From: VRUE01 sp036271315
GTDB lineage: Bacteria; Actinomycetota; Thermoleophilia; Solirubrobacterales; 70-9
Length of the DNA: 63,727 nucleotides
Assembly (NCBI GenBank): GCA_036271315.1
Contig: DATBAV010000015.1
Span: 1 to 63,727, forward strand
Direction of reading: 5' to 3'
Shown: positions 34,364 to 42,983 of the stretch, piece by piece
How the letters are laid out: each line of letters begins with the position of its first letter
How positions within the stretch are numbered: the first letter of the stretch is position 1
The notes under the pieces: model-generated
Told to the model about the DNA's origin: nothing
The model's database searches: none
What the model saw: only the letters and a program-made list of their open reading frames with translations
Position numbers and translations under genes: made by a program

Positions 34364-35621
34364 GCACTTGGCCGTCGCCGTGGACGACGTACTTGTAGGT
34401 CGTCAGCTCGCGCAGCCCGATCGGCCCGCGCGCGTGCAGCTTCTGGGTCGAGTTGCCGATCTCGGCACCCATGCCGAACTCGAAGCCGTCGGTGAAGCGG
34501 GTCGAGGCGTTGGTGTAGACGACGGCCGCATCGACCCCGGCAGTGAAGCTCCGCGAGGCACCCTTGGAGGCGGTGACGATCGCCTCGGAGTGACCGGTGC
34601 CGTGGGCGTTGACGTGGTCGATCGCCTGCTCGAGCGAGTCGACGACCGCGACCGCCAGCTTCAGGTCGAGGTACTCGGTGTCCCAGTCCACCTCGCCGGC
34701 GGGACCGACCTCGACCCCAGGGGCGAGCTGGCGCGCGCGCTCGTCGCCGACGAGCTGGACACCAGCCTCGCTCAGCTCCGCCAGCGCAGCGGGCAGGAAA
34801 TCGACAGCAATGGCGGCGTCGACCAGCAGCGTCTCGGCGGCGTTGCAGACCCCCGGGCGCTGGGTCTTGGCGTTGAGCGCGATCCGCCGCGCCATCTCCA
34901 GATCGGCGTCGGCGTGCACGTAGACGTGGCAGTTGCCGGCGGCGGCGTAGATCACCGGCACCGTGGCGACGTCCTTGAGCGCGTTCTTCAGGCCCTCTCC
35001 CCCGCGCGGGATCAGCAGGTCGACGGTCCGCTCCTGCGTTGCCAGCTCGGCAAGCTCGTCGCGATCGCCGCTGGCGAGCAGCAGCACGGCGTCCTCGGGC
35101 AACCCCGCCTCGGCCAGCGCCTCGCGCACGACCGCCGCGAGGGCGCCGCTCGAGCGTTCCGCGTAGCTCGATCCCCGCAGCACAATCGCGTTGCCGCTCT
35201 TGATCGTCAGCGCCGCGCAATCGATCGTCACGTTCGGCCGCGCCTCGTAGACGACGGCCACTACTCCCAGCGGCACTCGGACCTTGCGCAGGTCCAAGCC
35301 GCTCGTCAGGATCTTGCTTTCAAGCTCCTCGCCGATCGGGTCCCCGAGCGAGGCGACCGCCCGCACGCCCTCGGCCATCGCCATGACCCGTTCCTCCGTC
35401 AAGGTCAGGCGGTCGCGCAGAGCCTGGGTAAGGCCGGCAGCCCGCTCGTCGGCAAGATCGGCAGCGTTCGCCTCGAGGATCTCCTCGACTCGCTCGGCCA
35501 GCAGCCGTGCGGTCGCGGCGAGCGCGGCGTCCTTCGTTGCGGTCGATGCCGAGGCGAGCTCGCGCGCCGCGCGCCGCGCGGCCTCGCAGGTCTCGGCCAC
35601 CGTCTTGGTCGTGACTGCCAT
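34356..35621 (-). CDS. proA: Gamma-glutamyl phosphate reductase
   Basis: This 421-aa enzyme reduces gamma-glutamyl phosphate to glutamate semialdehyde for proline synthesis. The aldehyde-dehydrogenase fold has the PLGVVAVVYEARPNVTID nucleotide site and the catalytic cysteine in RPGVCNAAETLLVD. The open frame starts 51 codons earlier in the preceding gene. The ATG at 35621 gives MAVTTKTVAETCEAAR, the expected N-terminus. It is separated from proB by the cyclase-domain gene. Confidence 0.95.
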   Translation of the reverse strand: MAVTTKTVAETCEAARRAARELASASTATKDAALAATARLLAERVEEILEANAADLADERAAGLTQALRDRLTLTEERVMAMAEGVRAVASLGDPIGEELESKILTSGLDLRKVRVPLGVVAVVYEARPNVTIDCAALTIKSGNAIVLRGSSYAERSSGALAAVVREALAEAGLPEDAVLLLASGDRDELAELATQERTVDLLIPRGGEGLKNALKDVATVPVIYAAAGNCHVYVHADADLEMARRIALNAKTQRPGVCNAAETLLVDAAIAVDFLPAALAELSEAGVQLVGDERARQLAPGVEVGPAGEVDWDTEYLDLKLAVAVVDSLEQAIDHVNAHGTGHSEAIVTASKGASRSFTAGVDAAVVYTNASTRFTDGFEFGMGAEIGNSTQKLHARGPIGLRELTTYKYVVHGDGQVRE

Positions 35622-35653
35622 CGCAGCTAAGGGTAGCTGGGCACAGTCGGTGC

Positions 35654-38600
35654 TCAGCCGCCGCCGAACATCGGTTCCAGCCTCATCGCGACCTCGACGT
35701 CTCCCTCGATCCGGCAGCGACCGCTGAACATCGCGGCGAGGGGGTTCTCGATGCCAGCGGTGACCCGGACCCAATCGGCGAGACCGAAGTGGACCGTGGC
35801 GGCTGCGTCGAGTGGGGCCGGCTCGACCAGATGGGCATGGCCGGCGCGGGAGTCGATCGCCATCGCCCAGCGCCAGGGCGCATCGGCCGGTGGCTCGATC
35901 GCGAGCGGTTCCAGCTCGTAGGCGACGATCCCCTCGAAGCCCGCGGCCTGGGCCGGCTGAAAGCCCCGCAGCATCGCCCTCAGCAGCGATCGCTGCCGCC
36001 GCGGGTCGGCGAAGCGGCCCTCCAGCTCGGCGTCATCGAGGCCGCGCGCCATCGTGGCGAGGGCACGGCGTCCGCCGCGCGCGGCCAGGGCACGGATCGG
36101 GCGGCCCGACTCCTGGGCGCGGGCCGCCGGCACCGCGGGCCGCCCTTCGAGCTCCGCCCGAGCACGAGCAGCCGGCACCGCCGCGATTCTCATCCCGTAG
36201 CGCTCGGCCAGCCCTTCGCCATCGGCGAGCACGACCATCGCCTCCGATGTCTCGTCAAGGCGATGGAGGGCGAGCGCGAGATCAATCCGCGCAAGCGGCC
36301 TCAGCCAGGCGATTCCGAGCTCGTCGGCGCGATCAATCGCGGCCCGCAGCGATATGACGGCCTTCTCGGGCTCTCCCAGGACAAGCTGAAGCTGGCCGAT
36401 GTGCCAGGCGGGAAGCTGCCCGAGGGCAACTGAGGGCTGCGGCGAGACCACGTAGTCCCCAAACTGCTCGACCAGCGGCAGGAGGCACGAGGCGGCCTGG
36501 GTGTCCCCCACTCTCGCGGCCGCATAGGCGAGCATGCAGACCGTTGCTGGCAGGTGGCCGTCGGGGCGTCGCAGTGGCTCGGTCTCGCCGGTGACCACCT
36601 CCCGCAGCAATTGGCGGACGGTCACCACCTCGTCGTCGAGGGCGGCGCCGAACGCCTTGAACGCTTTGGTGTACCCGCGCGGCATCGCCACGTCTACCGC
36701 TTCCGCCGCCAGGCGTGTGGCCGAAGACTCACCGTCATAGGTGGACCTCGTCACGGAGAGGGCGAAGAGCGCGAGCGCCATGTGAAGGTCCGGCCGCAGG
36801 TGCCGCACCCCCGCTGCCGCACCGAGAAGCAGCGCTTCCCCCTGCTCGCGTTCGCCCTTGTCGAGACAGCGCATCCCCCGTTGTGCGTCCACCTCCCAGG
36901 CGAAACGGGGACTGCCAAGGCGCTCGGCGATCTCCCCCATCCGCTCTATCGCCGCTTCGCACTCCTCGATCTCTCCGTTTCCGTAATGCAACGACACGGA
37001 CCACTGCACGAGGCGGAAGCGAAGGTCTTCGCGCGGGCAGTCAGGCTCGAGGGCGAACAGCCCCTCGAGACCCCGCTCGAATATCTCGAAGCTGTGCAAT
37101 GGATCGTCATTGCGCACGAAGAAGCGGGCGAGCTTCGTGAAGCGGGCCAAGATCTCCCCCTCGACGTCGCCCAGCCGCGCCGCCAGTTCGGCCGCCCGCG
37201 CGTCAAGGCCGGCGAGCGTCTCGGTGTCCTCCGTGAAGGCCATCAGGTAGGCGAGCCTGAAGGTCATCCGCAAGGACAACCTGGGCTCGTCATCGCCCAG
37301 GGCATCCAAGCCCTCGCGCAGGTACTCCAGCGCCGCCGGGTCGTCGGTGCCGATCTCCCAGCCAAAGCCGACATCGCCGCCGGCAAAGCCGAGCGCCGCC
37401 CGGGCCAGGGTCTCGGCATCGCCGGTTTGCCGCGCGGCCTCGATCGCGGCACGAAACGAGTCGCGGGCGCTGACCAGGTTCGCCGCCAGCAGCTCCTGCT
37501 CGGCAAGCGCCAACTGCGCCTGCCCACGAGTGGCGAGATCGTCCTTGGCGAGGAGCGCAAGGACGCTGCGCAAGTGGGCGACCGCCTGCTCGTGGTCATG
37601 CTGCTCGGAGGCGATCGCGGCGGCCGCCCGATAGGCGTTGACCGCTGGCTTCGGGCCCGCCAGCTCCACCGCAAGCCCGTAGTGACGGGCAAGCTCGGCC
37701 GGCTCGGCATCCACCTCTTCCTCCAAGGCGCGGGCGAGGGCCAGGTGCAACCGCGCTCGCGCGGCCTCGCCGGTGGCCGCGATTAGCGCCTCGCGTACCA
37801 GGGCGTGGGGAAAAGCCACGGTCGACTCCGCCGCCGCGACCTCATCGACGAGCCGCTCGGCCAAGGCCTCCTCGATCGCCGCCCCGGCCTCCTCGGGACC
37901 CAGCTCTGCCGCCTTGGCGGCAAGACCGACCCGCGCCGAGGGCCCGATCGCCGCCACGGCGCAGAGCAGCCGCTCGGTTTTCGGGCTGAGCCGCGAGAGC
38001 CGCTCCTCGACCAGATCGGCAACGGCGCTGGGCACCGGCGCTGTGTCGAGCGCGTCGCCTTCGCGCAGCACGCCCATGCCGTCGAGGTCGCGGGCCAACT
38101 CGCTGGCGAAGAAGGGGTTGCCGGCAGTGCGTGCCTGCAGCCGAGCCGCCAGCCCGGGCGTGATCGAGCGCCCCACCTTGGCGCTGATCAGCGCCGCCGT
38201 GCCCGAGGCGTCGAGGCCTTCGAGGCGCAGCTCCTCGAGGTCGCCGGTGCGACGCAGGCCGGCGAGCACGCGGGAGACTGGGTGGCGGCGGCCGAGCTCG
38301 CGGTCGCGAGCGGTAACGACCAGCGCCAGCTGGGGGTGGGAGCCTTCGAGCATGTGCTCGAGCGCCTGCGCCGAGGCCGGATCGCACCAGTGGGCGTCGT
38401 CGAGGACGATGTGCAGCGGCGTCCCATCGGCCGCCCGGGACAGCGTCGCGCTTATCCCCCGCAGCAATCGATAGCGAGCGCCCTCGGCCAGCACCGTCGA
38501 GGCGGCGGCGGTCGTCTGGCTGCTCTTCGCGTGATCGCTCAGCTCCGGCACGAGGGCGGAGAATTCAGGCCCCGCCACCTCGGCGAGGGTCTTGCGCCAC

Positions 38601-39484
38601 CCGGCATCGCCAGCAAGCGCGAGCTCTCCCACGGCGCGGACCCAGGGCTCGAACGGGACCACCGGCTCTGGCGGGCAGCGAGCCAGGACGACGGTCGCGC
38701 CGAGGGCGTGGGCCTCGGATGCCGCCGCCGCCGCGTGGCGGGTCTTGCCGATGCCGGGTTCGCCGAGGATCGAGACGGCGCGGCAACCATCGCGCGGAGC
38801 AGTCGCGTCGCGCAGGAAGCCGATCTCGCGATCGCGGCCGATCAGCGGCTCCTCCGCGTAGGCGGCGAGCGCGCGGGGGAGCCGCGCGGAAGGGCGCGAC
38901 ACCGTCGATTTCCCGGCAGCATCCGAGGTCTCGTCCGCGCCCACAACTCCCTGCCTGGCATCGGTGGCGAGGAGCTCGCGCCAGGAGAGCCGCGAGGCGC
39001 GCACCGGGGTCGGCACGCCCTTCAGCTCGTACTCGCTCTCATCCTCGAGCGAGAAGCCCTCGCGCGAGGCGACCAGCTCGCGGACCAGCTCGTGCACCAG
39101 CACCTCCCCCGTTGCGGCCGCCGAGGAGAGCCGGCTGGCAATCACAACGGTCATTCCGTGCAGATCCTCGCCATCGGGGATCGGCTCGCCGGCAGCGATG
39201 CCGACCCGAGCGGCAATACCGATTCCACCGTTGGCGCGATCGAGCTGCTCGACCGAGGCCTGGATCGCCGCCCCGGCCCGCAGCGCGCCGAGGGCGCTCT
39301 CGAAGCTGGCCATGACGCCATCGCCGAACGTCTTCACCACCCTGCCGCCCGCCGCCACGACCGCCCGGTCCACGTCGTCCACGTGGGCGCGCCGGACCCG
39401 GTCCATGCGGTCGTCCCCCAGCACGGCAAGCAGCGCAGTCGAATCGACCAGGTCGCTGAACACCACGATCGCGACGCCACCCAT
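35654..39484 (-). CDS. Giant regulator: class III cyclase-like + AAA ATPase + TPR + SCP2-like domain
   Basis: The protein has 1276 aa. Residues 1-165 resemble a class III nucleotide cyclase: VVFSDLVDST and KTFGDGVMASF supply the metal Asp and glycine loop. The segment equivalent to VNxAARL reads VVIASRL, so the usual transition-state Asn is replaced and activity is doubtful. Residues 215-500 are an AAA/STAND ATPase (LIGRDREIGFL, P-loop LGEPGIGKT, Walker B-like HIVLDDAHW). A long TPR-like helical region follows. The last 110 residues match an SCP2 sterol-carrier fold (PLAAMFSGRCRIEGDVEVAM). It sits between proB and proA with no link to proline synthesis. Confidence 0.85.
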   Translation of the reverse strand: MGGVAIVVFSDLVDSTALLAVLGDDRMDRVRRAHVDDVDRAVVAAGGRVVKTFGDGVMASFESALGALRAGAAIQASVEQLDRANGGIGIAARVGIAAGEPIPDGEDLHGMTVVIASRLSSAAATGEVLVHELVRELVASREGFSLEDESEYELKGVPTPVRASRLSWRELLATDARQGVVGADETSDAAGKSTVSRPSARLPRALAAYAEEPLIGRDREIGFLRDATAPRDGCRAVSILGEPGIGKTRHAAAAASEAHALGATVVLARCPPEPVVPFEPWVRAVGELALAGDAGWRKTLAEVAGPEFSALVPELSDHAKSSQTTAAASTVLAEGARYRLLRGISATLSRAADGTPLHIVLDDAHWCDPASAQALEHMLEGSHPQLALVVTARDRELGRRHPVSRVLAGLRRTGDLEELRLEGLDASGTAALISAKVGRSITPGLAARLQARTAGNPFFASELARDLDGMGVLREGDALDTAPVPSAVADLVEERLSRLSPKTERLLCAVAAIGPSARVGLAAKAAELGPEEAGAAIEEALAERLVDEVAAAESTVAFPHALVREALIAATGEAARARLHLALARALEEEVDAEPAELARHYGLAVELAGPKPAVNAYRAAAAIASEQHDHEQAVAHLRSVLALLAKDDLATRGQAQLALAEQELLAANLVSARDSFRAAIEAARQTGDAETLARAALGFAGGDVGFGWEIGTDDPAALEYLREGLDALGDDEPRLSLRMTFRLAYLMAFTEDTETLAGLDARAAELAARLGDVEGEILARFTKLARFFVRNDDPLHSFEIFERGLEGLFALEPDCPREDLRFRLVQWSVSLHYGNGEIEECEAAIERMGEIAERLGSPRFAWEVDAQRGMRCLDKGEREQGEALLLGAAAGVRHLRPDLHMALALFALSVTRSTYDGESSATRLAAEAVDVAMPRGYTKAFKAFGAALDDEVVTVRQLLREVVTGETEPLRRPDGHLPATVCMLAYAAARVGDTQAASCLLPLVEQFGDYVVSPQPSVALGQLPAWHIGQLQLVLGEPEKAVISLRAAIDRADELGIAWLRPLARIDLALALHRLDETSEAMVVLADGEGLAERYGMRIAAVPAARARAELEGRPAVPAARAQESGRPIRALAARGGRRALATMARGLDDAELEGRFADPRRQRSLLRAMLRGFQPAQAAGFEGIVAYELEPLAIEPPADAPWRWAMAIDSRAGHAHLVEPAPLDAAATVHFGLADWVRVTAGIENPLAAMFSGRCRIEGDVEVAMRLEPMFGGG

Positions 39485-39554
39485 TGGGCGAACATCCTTG
39501 CGTAATCAGTTGGGAAACGCGGCGCTCTCGCCAATTTCGGCGGGTGGACTCCTG

Positions 39555-40643
39555 CTACACGAGCACGAAGCGATCCCGGTGGATCACCTCGTCGGCGGCG
39601 CCTGGCAGGCGCTCGCGCACTGCGGCGCTCTTCAACCCGATCACCTGGGAGAGCTCGGCGGCGGAGAAATCGACGATGCCCTTGCCGATCACCGCGCCCT
39701 CGGCGGTCACCTCGACGGCATCGCCGGCGTCGAAATCGCCCTCGACCCCGGTGATGCCGACCGGCAGCAGACTGGAGCCGCTCTCGCGCAGCACCCGGGC
39801 GGCGCCGCCGTCCACGGCGAGACGCCCCTGGGCCGGCTTGCCGTACTTGAGCCAGAGCTTGAAGCTCGAGGCCCGCGAGGCCTGCGCGGCGAACCGCGTC
39901 CCGACCCCCTCACCCGCGGCAGCCGCGGCCAGCGTGCCGGCGCTGGTCCCGTCGCAGACGACGGCGGGAATCCCGGACTCGCTCGCCATCTCGGCCGCCG
40001 CCACCTTGCTCCTCATTCCGCCCGAGCCGAACGCCGAGGTCCTGTCACCGATTTCGAGGCCCGCCAGCGCGGAGAAGTCGGCCACCTCCGGGATCCGCTC
40101 GGCCGCTCCGTCGACCGCCGGGTCGGCGGTATGGAGACCGTCGGTGTTCGTCAGCAGCACCAGCAGCCGTGCATCGAGCAGGATCGCTACCTGCGCGGCG
40201 AGGAAGTCGTTGTCGCCGAAGGTGATCTCGTCGGTGGCGGTGGTGTCGTTCTCGTTGACCACCGGGACCACGCCCCAGTCGATCAGCCGCCGCAGCGTCT
40301 GGCGGGCGTTCAGGTAGTTGGTGCGGGCGGCGACGTCGGCGGCGGTGAGCAGGACCTGGGCGGCGCGGGTGCCGTGCTCGGCGAGGCGGCTCTCATAAGC
40401 GCGAAAGAGATCGCCCTGACCGACCGCTGAGGCTGCCTGCAGCTCATCCATCGCGCGCGGGCGCACCGGCAGGTCCATCAGCCGCATGCCGCGGGCGATC
40501 GCGCCCGAGGTGACCATCGCCACCCGCTCCCCCCCGCGCTCCAGGGCAGCCACCTGCTCGCAGACGGAATCGAGCACGTCGGTGCGCAGGGCGCCATCGT
40601 CGGCGGCGACGATCGAAGAACCGAGCTTGACGACGAGGGTCAT
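39555..40643 (-). CDS. proB: Glutamate 5-kinase
   Basis: This 362-aa first enzyme of proline synthesis starts MTLVVKLGSSIV, with the amino-acid kinase fold over residues 1-250 (GVVPVVNENDTTATDEI and GSGGMRSKVAAAEMA). A C-terminal PUA domain covers about 275-355 (LAVDGGAARVLRESGSSLLP). The ATG at 40643 is preferred over an upstream ATG that adds nine unconserved residues. It is normally next to obgE and proA; here unrelated genes are inserted on both sides. Confidence 0.96.
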   Translation of the reverse strand: MTLVVKLGSSIVAADDGALRTDVLDSVCEQVAALERGGERVAMVTSGAIARGMRLMDLPVRPRAMDELQAASAVGQGDLFRAYESRLAEHGTRAAQVLLTAADVAARTNYLNARQTLRRLIDWGVVPVVNENDTTATDEITFGDNDFLAAQVAILLDARLLVLLTNTDGLHTADPAVDGAAERIPEVADFSALAGLEIGDRTSAFGSGGMRSKVAAAEMASESGIPAVVCDGTSAGTLAAAAAGEGVGTRFAAQASRASSFKLWLKYGKPAQGRLAVDGGAARVLRESGSSLLPVGITGVEGDFDAGDAVEVTAEGAVIGKGIVDFSAAELSQVIGLKSAAVRERLPGAADEVIHRDRFVLV

Positions 40644-40732
40644 CGCCGCGCAGTGTATGAGCCGTCGCACCCAGCGACGCTAACCGGCTCCCACGCTCAA
40701 GGGCGCGCTGCAACACTGCCGAAGACCTAGTC

Positions 40733-42568
40733 ATGAGCAGACCGCAGGACAGTCGCCTGCCTTACCTGCCCGGGATCGACGCGCTGCGCGCGATCGCCGT
40801 GCTGGCGGTCTTCCTCTACCACGCTGGAGTTGGCTGGATGCCCGGCGGCTTCCTCGGCGTCGACGTCTTCTTCGCGATCAGCGGCTACCTGATCACCTCG
40901 CTGCTGCTCAGCGAGCGGCGTCGCACCGGCCGGGTGCGACTCGGGCAGTTCTGGCTGCGGCGGGCGCGGCGCCTGCTGCCGGCGGTCGGGGTGCTGATCG
41001 CGGTGACGATGATCGTCGCCGCGATCGTCGAGCCCGACCGGCTGACCGAGCTGCGCGGCGACGCGATCTCCTCGCTCGCCTACGTCGCCAACTGGCACTT
41101 CATCTTCGCGCACCAGTCCTACTTCGACCAGTTCCAGCGCCCCTCGCTCTTCCGCCACCTCTGGTCGCTCTCGGTCGAGGAGCAGTTCTACCTCTTCTGG
41201 CCGCTTGCCTTCGCGGCCGGGATGTCGCTGCTGGGGCGCAAACGCCTCGCCCTCGGCGTGCTCGCCGGCGCCGTTGCGTCTCTCGCCTTGATGTGGGTGC
41301 TGTTCGACCCGACCGACGCCTCACGCGTTTACTACGGCACCGAAACCCACGCCGCCGGCCTCCTGATCGGTGTGGCCCTTGCCCTTGTCTGGGCCCCCTG
41401 GCAGCTGCGCCGTGCCACACCCGGTCGCTGGTGCGGACCAATGCTTGACGCGGTCGGGGTCCTCGCCCTCGGCTACCTGGCACTCAGCTTCCTGCAGGTG
41501 CACGACTACGACTTGGCGCTCTACCACGGCGGCTATCTCTGGATCGCGCTGGCGAGCGCAGCCGTGATCGCGGTCTTCGCCCATCCTGCGGCGCGCCTCG
41601 GCGGCCTCGTGGCGCAACCGCCGCTGGTCTGGCTCGGCCTGCGCAGCTACAGCTTCTACCTCTGGCACTGGCCGGTGCTGGCGCTGACCCGTCCCGGCCT
41701 CGACATCTCGCTGCCGCGCGGCGTGCTGATCCCGCTGCAGCTGCTCGTCGTGCTCGCCCTCGCCGACCTCTCCTACCGCTTCGTCGAGCTGCCCTTCCGC
41801 GGCAAGCGCAAGATCTTCTCACTGCCCGACGGTTGGCTGCGGGTCGGGCGGCCGGCCCTCGCCTTCGCCGTCGTCGCGATCGTCGCTCTCGTCGGCTGGA
41901 GCGGGATCTTCTCGAGCGGTAGCGAACCCAACGTCGCCGCCGCCTCGACCGCGGAATTCGCCAAGGTGACGGTCAAGCCAGAATCCCCTCGGCGAGCGAT
42001 TGCGGATCGTGGTCGACGTCACGCGTCGGACCAACCCCACGGCAAGCCGCCGCGGATCGTCGCCTTCGGCGACTCGGTGATGATCGGGGCGAAGGAAAAG
42101 CTGGCTGCCCGCTTCGGCCGACGCTTCTCGATGAACGCCAAGGTCGGGCGCCAGGCAGACGAATTCGTCAGCCTGGCAAGGCGCCTGAAGCAACGCGGCG
42201 GCCACATCGACGCCCTGATCATCCAGATGGGCAACAACGGCCCCCTCTATGGGGATGAAATGGAAGCGCTACGCAAGGCGACCTCAAACGTCGGCGAGCT
42301 CTTCCTGATCGATGACCACGCGCCGGTCTCCTGGCAGGACGAGTCCAACCACGCGCTCGAGGAAGCCGACGAAACCTGGCCCCACACCACTCTGATCGAC
42401 TGGGCCCCGGTCGCAGCCGCCCACGAAAATCTCCTCTGGGACGGCATCCACCTGACGCCGGGGGGCGCCGGTATCTACACGCGGCTAATCGTGAGCTCCC
42501 TACAAGCGGCAAACGTACTCAGCGACGATGCCTCTTCTGTGCCGCCCAGAAAAGCTCGCGATCGCTGA
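40733..42568 (+). CDS. Membrane acyltransferase (AT3) with SGNH C-terminal domain, OatA-like
   Basis: The 611-aa protein is likely an O-acetyltransferase for peptidoglycan or a surface glycan. The N-terminal 390 residues form the acyltransferase-3 domain with about ten helices (YLPGIDALRAIAVLAVFLYH and VDVFFAISGYLI). The catalytic His is in LYH, and SVEEQFYLFWPL is a family signature. After a linker, the extracytoplasmic SGNH domain shows block I FGDSVM, block III MGNNG and block V WDGIHLTPGG. It is on the strand opposite its neighbours, between obgE and proB, and its 3' end overlaps a reversed 64-aa gene by 50 bp. Confidence 0.92.
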   Translation: MSRPQDSRLPYLPGIDALRAIAVLAVFLYHAGVGWMPGGFLGVDVFFAISGYLITSLLLSERRRTGRVRLGQFWLRRARRLLPAVGVLIAVTMIVAAIVEPDRLTELRGDAISSLAYVANWHFIFAHQSYFDQFQRPSLFRHLWSLSVEEQFYLFWPLAFAAGMSLLGRKRLALGVLAGAVASLALMWVLFDPTDASRVYYGTETHAAGLLIGVALALVWAPWQLRRATPGRWCGPMLDAVGVLALGYLALSFLQVHDYDLALYHGGYLWIALASAAVIAVFAHPAARLGGLVAQPPLVWLGLRSYSFYLWHWPVLALTRPGLDISLPRGVLIPLQLLVVLALADLSYRFVELPFRGKRKIFSLPDGWLRVGRPALAFAVVAIVALVGWSGIFSSGSEPNVAAASTAEFAKVTVKPESPRRAIADRGRRHASDQPHGKPPRIVAFGDSVMIGAKEKLAARFGRRFSMNAKVGRQADEFVSLARRLKQRGGHIDALIIQMGNNGPLYGDEMEALRKATSNVGELFLIDDHAPVSWQDESNHALEEADETWPHTTLIDWAPVAAAHENLLWDGIHLTPGGAGIYTRLIVSSLQAANVLSDDASSVPPRKARDR

Positions 42569-42713
42569 GGCTGGCCAGAAGCATGGCCACAAGTAGAAAC
42601 CCAACATCGCCGAGCCCCCAAGCGAATCCTTGAAGATCAAGCCAGCGCTGGCATAGCCCGACCCCTACGGCCGAGGCAATAGTGGCGAGCGCGACTCGAA
42701 GAAAGCGAAGCAT
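42519..42713 (-). CDS. 64-aa membrane protein, second of a coupled pair
   Basis: Two hydrophobic stretches (VALATIASAVGVGLCQ and GDVGFLLVAMLLASL) flank a short Trp-containing loop (RWLDLQGFAWGL), giving a likely two-helix hairpin in the membrane. The ATG overlaps the TGA of the preceding 75-aa gene (ATGA). Base composition is visibly less GC-rich than the flanks. Its 3' end overlaps the acyltransferase gene. The function is unknown; a holin- or toxin-like peptide is possible but unsupported. Confidence 0.5.
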   Translation of the reverse strand: MLRFLRVALATIASAVGVGLCQRWLDLQGFAWGLGDVGFLLVAMLLASLSDRELFWAAQKRHRR

Positions 42714-42940
42714 CAGCTCGATACTACCGAGAGCATGAAACGTATTGTCACCCCGACGGCAATCCAGATGACCTCGATCTGACGCACTCGATGCGCGGGC
42801 AACTCATCTTCTCGACGCTGCTCGGACCAGTGAACAATCACTCGACCAACGATTGAGCCGATGCCGGCGCCTACGAGAAGCTCCTGTACGCCAGGGACGG
42901 AGCTAACGAGCACACGAGGATGCCAATTGGGGCCGGACAC
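42713..42940 (-). CDS. 75-aa membrane-associated protein, first of a coupled pair
   Basis: The protein starts at GTG. It has an amphipathic/hydrophobic first segment (VQELLVGAGIGSIVGRVIV), a charged middle (HWSEQRREDELPAHRVRQ) and a C-terminal hydrophobic helix (VIWIAVGVTIRFMLSVV), suggesting two membrane passes. It is coupled to the 64-aa gene by ATGA. No family is recognised. Together they fill the gap between obgE and the acyltransferase. Confidence 0.5.
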   Translation of the reverse strand: MSGPNWHPRVLVSSVPGVQELLVGAGIGSIVGRVIVHWSEQRREDELPAHRVRQIEVIWIAVGVTIRFMLSVVSS

Positions 42941-42983
42941 ACCAGCACAAGGTCGCGGGCCCGGAGGCTCTCCCCCCGGAGCA

